Assembly: GCA_046259385.1 (NCBI GenBank)
Contig: JBJYWI010000138.1
Location: 1-62,559, forward strand
From: CAVWDI01 sp046259385
Lineage (GTDB): Bacteria; Chloroflexota; Anaerolineae; Anaerolineales; UBA4823
Reading direction: 5' to 3'
Length of the DNA stretch: 62,559 nt
Translations under genes and position numbers: made by a program
Notes under the pieces: generated by a model
What the model was told of the DNA's origin: nothing
The model's input: the letters and a program-made list of their open reading frames with translations, nothing else
The model's database searches: none
Shown here: positions 58,861 to 62,559 of the stretch, piece by piece
How the letters are laid out: every line of letters starts with the position of its first letter
Numbering within the stretch: the stretch's first letter is position 1

Positions 58861-60309
58861 TTAAAGCTCAAGCAGGGTACTGTGGATTTCGACCATTGCT
58901 AACGTGTCCAGCGCGCAGTAGGCTTTCAGATCCTCCGCCATCCTTTTTTGCTCTTCCATATCTGTTGAGCGGATCATCGTATCCCAGACCGCCTGGGCGT
59001 CCGAACCGCCGCTCACATTTAAACTCTCGTAGCTCAGCGACGGCACAATAACCGGCAGCACGTTCTTGAGCGAAATCTTGCCCAGGAACCCCGGATGGCT
59101 GTAGTGATATTTAAAGATATCCATCTGGTCTTTAAGCCTTTCTGTTATTGAATTTAAAGCCGAAGCATAACGTGGCAGAAATTCCGCCAGGCTGGCGAGC
59201 ACCCCGCGCTCAAAGGGCGCGTTGTAAACAACTACTGCCCCATGGTCAGCAAACCGGTCCAATAGGGATTCTAGCAATGGGAGCCTGGGATCGGTTTTAT
59301 CCATGTGCAGATATTCAAACTGCTTAAGGGTTCCGTTTTCATACAATATATGCAGGCTGTACTGGAATGGAAACTGCTGGTAAGGTCTCATCCCGGCGAA
59401 CCTTGGGACAGCCGGATCCAATGTCTCAAAATCCAGGAAGTGGATGGGATATTCGTACCCGGAGATGACCTCCCTGACCGCTTTTCTATCGATCTTTACC
59501 TCCCCGTCGAGCACACCCTTAACATATGCCCGCTGCTTCTCTGACAGTGGATAGTCTACCGGCAGATCATTTAAACTGATGCAATTGGAGGATACCAGGT
59601 CGCTTATTTTTTCCTCGCTGAGGCGTGGGATGGTGAAGATGGAGTAATCCGGAACCCCTGCCCAGCAAGTTTCTTTTGCCGGGCACAAGCCGGGTTTGAT
59701 ACAGTGCCTTCCGATTTTAATGCCTGGTTCAGAGTCTTGATTGAGGGTGGTTATAAATGTATCCGCGTTCCTGGCTGTCTCTTCCTGTAGGGCGAGTACC
59801 TGCGAAGTGACATCTTCAAAACTGAATAAATCCGACAGATCGGGATAAACGCAGCCGGAGTTGATATGCATGATTTTGAGGCCTTCGACCGGGATGCCGA
59901 TCTTTGAAAGGACGTGATACTGGAAAGCCAGGTCGGGAAGTTGCACCTCTTTCACATTTGTGGAGGACTTGACCTCCACAACCTTCCAGGAATTATCCCC
60001 CTGCCTGACGAGCACATCGCAGCGGACCCTGAGACCTCCATCTTGAAAAGCGGCTTCAAAGATACACCCTGCGCCGCCATGGATGAGTTCATGAGTCTTC
60101 TTGGCAGCGTCTCTAAAGTCCAAACTTTCAACTAGGATTCCCTCCGGGAAGAGTTCGCGCGCCCACTGCCCGACTTCCATACCCTGCTGTATGATTCTCT
60201 GCTCGCCGAGCGAGGCGGATGCAAGCCGCTCTGGAGCGTGCTCGTCTATCCAGAGCCTCTTGAGGCACTGCAGACCGCTCAAGTATCTGGATTTGGTCAG
60301 GGCTGCCAT
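58861..60309 (-). CDS. Two-domain nuclease: Cas4/RecB-like plus DEDD exonuclease (DUF2779 type)
   Basis: The N-terminal half (about 1-230) is Cas4/RecB-like. Cys near SGLQCLKRLW and the trio in CIKPGLCPAKETCW make a four-Cys set of the kind that binds an Fe-S cluster. The nuclease core is in RCDVLVRQGDNSWKVVEVKSS (Asp ... Glu-x-Lys). The C-terminal half carries FLDFETLDPAVPRFAG, a DEDD-type first motif, VVYNAPFERG as the second and DLKAYCALDTLAMVEI as the third, so it should be a 3'-5' exonuclease. No CRISPR array or cas gene is near. It is 482 residues and lies 10 bp downstream of ybaK. Confidence 0.8.
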   Translation of the reverse strand: MAALTKSRYLSGLQCLKRLWIDEHAPERLASASLGEQRIIQQGMEVGQWARELFPEGILVESLDFRDAAKKTHELIHGGAGCIFEAAFQDGGLRVRCDVLVRQGDNSWKVVEVKSSTNVKEVQLPDLAFQYHVLSKIGIPVEGLKIMHINSGCVYPDLSDLFSFEDVTSQVLALQEETARNADTFITTLNQDSEPGIKIGRHCIKPGLCPAKETCWAGVPDYSIFTIPRLSEEKISDLVSSNCISLNDLPVDYPLSEKQRAYVKGVLDGEVKIDRKAVREVISGYEYPIHFLDFETLDPAVPRFAGMRPYQQFPFQYSLHILYENGTLKQFEYLHMDKTDPRLPLLESLLDRFADHGAVVVYNAPFERGVLASLAEFLPRYASALNSITERLKDQMDIFKYHYSHPGFLGKISLKNVLPVIVPSLSYESLNVSGGSDAQAVWDTMIRSTDMEEQKRMAEDLKAYCALDTLAMVEIHSTLLEL

Positions 60310-60319
60310 TATCTGTAAC

Positions 60320-60811
60320 TCAAGCAGTTATATTGTGGATCTTTGGATTTACCAGTTTTATATAATCGTCAGATTTTATCGCGATCGAAAACCTTCTGTC
60401 GCCGGCGTTGAAAACAATCTTTTGATTATCCAGCAGTTTTGGGTCAACAAGCACTTCCAGTTCAAACAGATTTCCAAATGGAGGGACCGCTCCCGGCTGA
60501 ACACCATCCGTTATATCCATCACTTCCTCTTCCGTGGCGAACCGGAAATCTTTCGCCTGATAATAGTCTTTTACTTTTTTATTGTCGATTTTTAGATGTG
60601 CAGGCAGGACCAGCATCACAAATACATTATCCCTGGTGGACTTCTTCACCCTGAGGATCAGGGCTTTGGCACCCTGCTGGAGCGAGTACCCCGGCCGGGT
60701 CCTGGCAGCCTGCTCGCTGGTCCTGACTGGCTCGTGTTCAAATGTCTCGTACCACGAACCGGAGTCAGTTAACAGTTTTTGTATTATTTCTGTTACCTGG
60801 TGGTATTTCAT
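60320..60811 (-). CDS. YbaK/EbsC-family aminoacyl-tRNA deacylase
   Basis: This is a single-domain trans-editing protein related to the ProRS insertion domain; members clear mischarged Cys-, Ala- or Ser-tRNA. QGAKALILRVK supplies the conserved Lys of the active site. PAHLKIDNKKVKDYYQAK and a GVQPGAVPPFGNLF loop (GxxPGxVxPFG) are the family's defining segments. The length of 163 is normal. It precedes the two-domain nuclease on the same strand and lies 180 bp from the tRNA-Arg gene. Confidence 0.88.
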   Translation of the reverse strand: MKYHQVTEIIQKLLTDSGSWYETFEHEPVRTSEQAARTRPGYSLQQGAKALILRVKKSTRDNVFVMLVLPAHLKIDNKKVKDYYQAKDFRFATEEEVMDITDGVQPGAVPPFGNLFELEVLVDPKLLDNQKIVFNAGDRRFSIAIKSDDYIKLVNPKIHNITA

Positions 60812-60932
60812 TATATTGTTATTTCCCTGGAGGTCTATATAAGGTTCACCATTGTTGTTATTGTCGATTTAAGTGTTTATATGTATAAGTATGAGCTATT
60901 TTTCACTATTGTACTTGCTGGAAATTAAAGAA

Positions 60933-60984
60933 AATAAACTACAAAGCCCCGTTCCGTTTATGGAACGGGGCTTTGTAGTTTATT
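60933..60984 (-). terminator. 23-bp perfect hairpin after tRNA-Arg
   Basis: The arms 60933-60955 and 60962-60984 are exact inverted repeats of 23 bp around the loop GTTTAT. The core AAAGCCCCGTTCC is flanked by A/T-rich ends. Read on the minus strand it begins 5 bp past the tRNA-Arg 3' end and runs into TTTCTTTAA, so it is an intrinsic terminator and probably works in both directions. Confidence 0.8.
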
Positions 60985-60989
60985 CTCAG

Positions 60990-61063
60990 CGCCCCCGGCG
61001 CGACTCGAACGCGCGACCCCTTACTCCGCAAGCAAGTGCTCTGATCCACTGAGCTACGAGGGC
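60990..61063 (-). tRNA. tRNA-Arg (anticodon GCG)
   Basis: Read on the minus strand: acceptor GCCCTCG with CGGGGGC (one G-T pair), D-arm GCTC/GAGC with loop AGTGGATCA, anticodon stem CTTGC/GTAAG enclosing TTGCGGA, and T-arm GCGCG-TTCGAGT-CGCGC. The anticodon is GCG, reading CGC and CGU. D-loop A20 (GGA) is an Arg identity base and agrees with Arg. CCA is not encoded; discriminator G. Most bacteria use an ACG anticodon edited to ICG instead. Confidence 0.9.
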
Positions 61064-61138
61064 ATTTATTCTAGATTTCCATTTTACCAGTTTACGGGGT
61101 TTTTAATCAAGCGTTACACTAAAATTCGGGTTCCCCGG

Positions 61139-62559
61139 TCAGCCATAGGGCAGCAGTTTACCATCCACATTCAGCGCATTTTCCTCGTCAACCGGGACCT
61201 GAGCGGACCGGATTTTTGAGAGCAAACCTCCCAGATCCAGGATGACCTGTTCGTAATCAATCTCGTCGCGCAGAAAATCGTGTTTAATCCGGTCGCTCTC
61301 TTTCTTTGCTTCATCGATCAGCTGTCGGATAGCCTGGCTGACATCCCTGTTATCCCGCTGGGATTTGCGCAGGTTGTCCCATTTCCTTACAAGTCGAGAA
61401 ATTTCATCCTCCAACTCCTGAACCCGTTCAATCTCCTGTCCTGCTCCAACAGTCTGGCGCTCAAGGTCAACCGCCAGTTTCTGGTAGCGTGTCGAGAACC
61501 CGCCCAGTTTGGCGACCAGGTTAATCGCCCGGGATGGCTGTTTCCGGAGCGATTTCCAGTCCGACTCGAGCCCTTCGTACTGGCTCTGATACGGTTTGAT
61601 CTCGGCGGTGGTGGGCGGCCAGTTGGTCCTTTTGTTTATAAGTTTAACGTAGTCCTTGTACAAACGGCGGGCGTTTTCCCTGTGGTGGCTGGCTTCCCGG
61701 TAACTCTCCAGCACCGGCGATTCGACCTCCTGGAAAGCTCCCAGCACCGCGGCGGCGTTCTGCCATATATCGTTGCTGCGTTTTAAGTGGTTTGGTATTT
61801 TTTCGATCGGGTATCTGCCTTTAGTTCCCAGGCTGTCTCTGGAAGCATCGGCAGCCTTATGGATCAGCCCCCGGGCGTCTGCAACTGCGTTCTCGTCCAG
61901 GTAAAGGTCTTTGTCAAGCACCTCCAGGGAGGATTTGATCAGATTGACTTTCCCGTCGATCGCTTCTTTAAGCTGGTTGAGCCATTTATTGAGGCTGGTT
62001 TCCATCCTGGATAGGGCGGAATCGATGCGCTTTAATTTGGACTCCACGCTGCCGGCACGCCTGTCCTGCAACCCAGCCTCCAATTCCTTTATCTCGGAGA
62101 GGTACCTTTCATTATCTTTCCCTGCAATCTTTGACAGGAATTCATTGCTTCGGACTATGTAGCGGACCTGGCTTAAAGCGCCAGACGCACTCTCTAAGCG
62201 GTTTTTGGCGGTTTTTTCAATCTCTTGAATTTCTTCCAGGCGCCTCGCGACACTGGATATCCTGAGACGCATCTCTCTGTATCCGGCATCCATTTCCCTA
62301 GAATCTGCGAGCAGTGTTCCCAAACCGGTCTCCAGAAGTGGCTGCGGGACGGTATCCGGGACCAGGCGCAGCAGTTCCTTTTCGAGATCGAGCAGGTCCT
62401 CCGGCAGGCTGGACACCGACTCTGTCCGGGGCCAGTTTTCGGCTGCGAATTCCTGCGCTTGGCGGACAGTCTGGTGGACATCCGCCAGCCAGGTGTCAAC
62501 CCCCTGGTATTCCGCTCCTGAGAAGATTTTTTCCAGTTTGACATGTTCCGATTGGATTG
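61139..62559 (-). CDS. Long coiled-coil protein, truncated by window end
   Basis: The frame stays open to the right edge. The GTG at 62416 (VSSLPEDLLDLEKELL) is only an internal codon and the true start lies outside. The visible 470 residues are almost entirely charged helical heptads, e.g. EIEKTAKNRLESASGAL, LKRIDSALSRMETSLNKWL and EIERVQELEDEISRLV. There is a few-residue non-helical tail (LNVDGKLLPYG). No catalytic motif is seen. It may be a structural, SMC-like or scaffold protein, possibly membrane-attached at its unseen N-terminus. It ends 76 bp before tRNA-Arg on the same strand. Confidence 0.6.
   Translation of the reverse strand, partial: IQSEHVKLEKIFSGAEYQGVDTWLADVHQTVRQAQEFAAENWPRTESVSSLPEDLLDLEKELLRLVPDTVPQPLLETGLGTLLADSREMDAGYREMRLRISSVARRLEEIQEIEKTAKNRLESASGALSQVRYIVRSNEFLSKIAGKDNERYLSEIKELEAGLQDRRAGSVESKLKRIDSALSRMETSLNKWLNQLKEAIDGKVNLIKSSLEVLDKDLYLDENAVADARGLIHKAADASRDSLGTKGRYPIEKIPNHLKRSNDIWQNAAAVLGAFQEVESPVLESYREASHHRENARRLYKDYVKLINKRTNWPPTTAEIKPYQSQYEGLESDWKSLRKQPSRAINLVAKLGGFSTRYQKLAVDLERQTVGAGQEIERVQELEDEISRLVRKWDNLRKSQRDNRDVSQAIRQLIDEAKKESDRIKHDFLRDEIDYEQVILDLGGLLSKIRSAQVPVDEENALNVDGKLLPYG

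Noticed and set aside
58861..60309. Cas4-like domain as evidence of a CRISPR system
   Set aside because: No repeat array and no other cas gene occur in the window; the DEDD fusion is a separate family.

Overview
The window is a gene-dense (about 50% G+C by eye) bacterial chromosome segment, most likely from an anaerobic member of the Chloroflexota, class Anaerolineae. This is an inference from several features: Thr/Pro-rich extracellular linkers, many lipobox (LxxC) lipoproteins, a lipoprotein that fuses a DsbA-like thioredoxin domain to a cyclophilin, tandem M42 aminopeptidases, a paired M16 peptidase system and a tungsten-type aldehyde:ferredoxin oxidoreductase. No rRNA or phylogenetic marker is present to prove it.

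Layout. 0-0.5 kb: right end of an insertion sequence. 0.5-9 kb: surface and peptide functions (PIG-L deacetylase, LCP-family cell-wall protein, three M42 aminopeptidases in a row, a solute-binding lipoprotein, a LysM/M23 peptidase). 9-15 kb: a PhnC/PhnE-type ABC transporter with an oversized permease and two more family-1 solute-binding lipoproteins, without PhnD or sugar permeases. 15-32 kb: housekeeping and envelope genes (RNase HI, bactofilin, FabI, alkyladenine glycosylase, PurB, M28 peptidase, PurA, sugar epimerase, HExxH membrane protease, the DsbA-cyclophilin fusion, PrsW, DedA, AcpS, M16 pair, FAD oxidoreductase). 32-45 kb: a small inverted-repeat element, M19 dipeptidase, MutY, metallo-beta-lactamase-fold hydrolase, two tRNAs (Gly-GCC, Cys-GCA), class II fumarase/aspartase, HutI, an HD hydrolase, an inositol-phosphatase-like enzyme, SurE and an FAD oxidase with a degenerate Fe-S partner. 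45-56 kb: what looks like an amino-acid catabolic island (two saccharopine-dehydrogenase-like proteins, Lrp/AsnC regulator, ornithine-cyclodeaminase-like enzyme, class III aminotransferase, AOR with an FMN reductase and a MoaD-like carrier, C45 acyltransferase, and a wrecked second aminotransferase). 56-62.5 kb: methyltransferase, CPBP protease, alpha/beta hydrolase, a two-nuclease DUF2779-type protein, YbaK, tRNA-Arg(GCG) and a truncated coiled-coil gene.

The standout is at 24.2-25.5 kb. One continuous frame carries an in-frame TGA exactly where the first active-site Cys of a DsbA-like CxxC should be (reading U-P-G-C). A perfect 7-bp hairpin with a G-containing 6-nt loop follows, at a distance expected for a bacterial SECIS. 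I interpret this as an undescribed, membrane-anchored selenocysteine oxidoreductase fused to a peptidyl-prolyl isomerase, not as two broken genes. The Sec machinery (selA, selB, selC) is not in this window.
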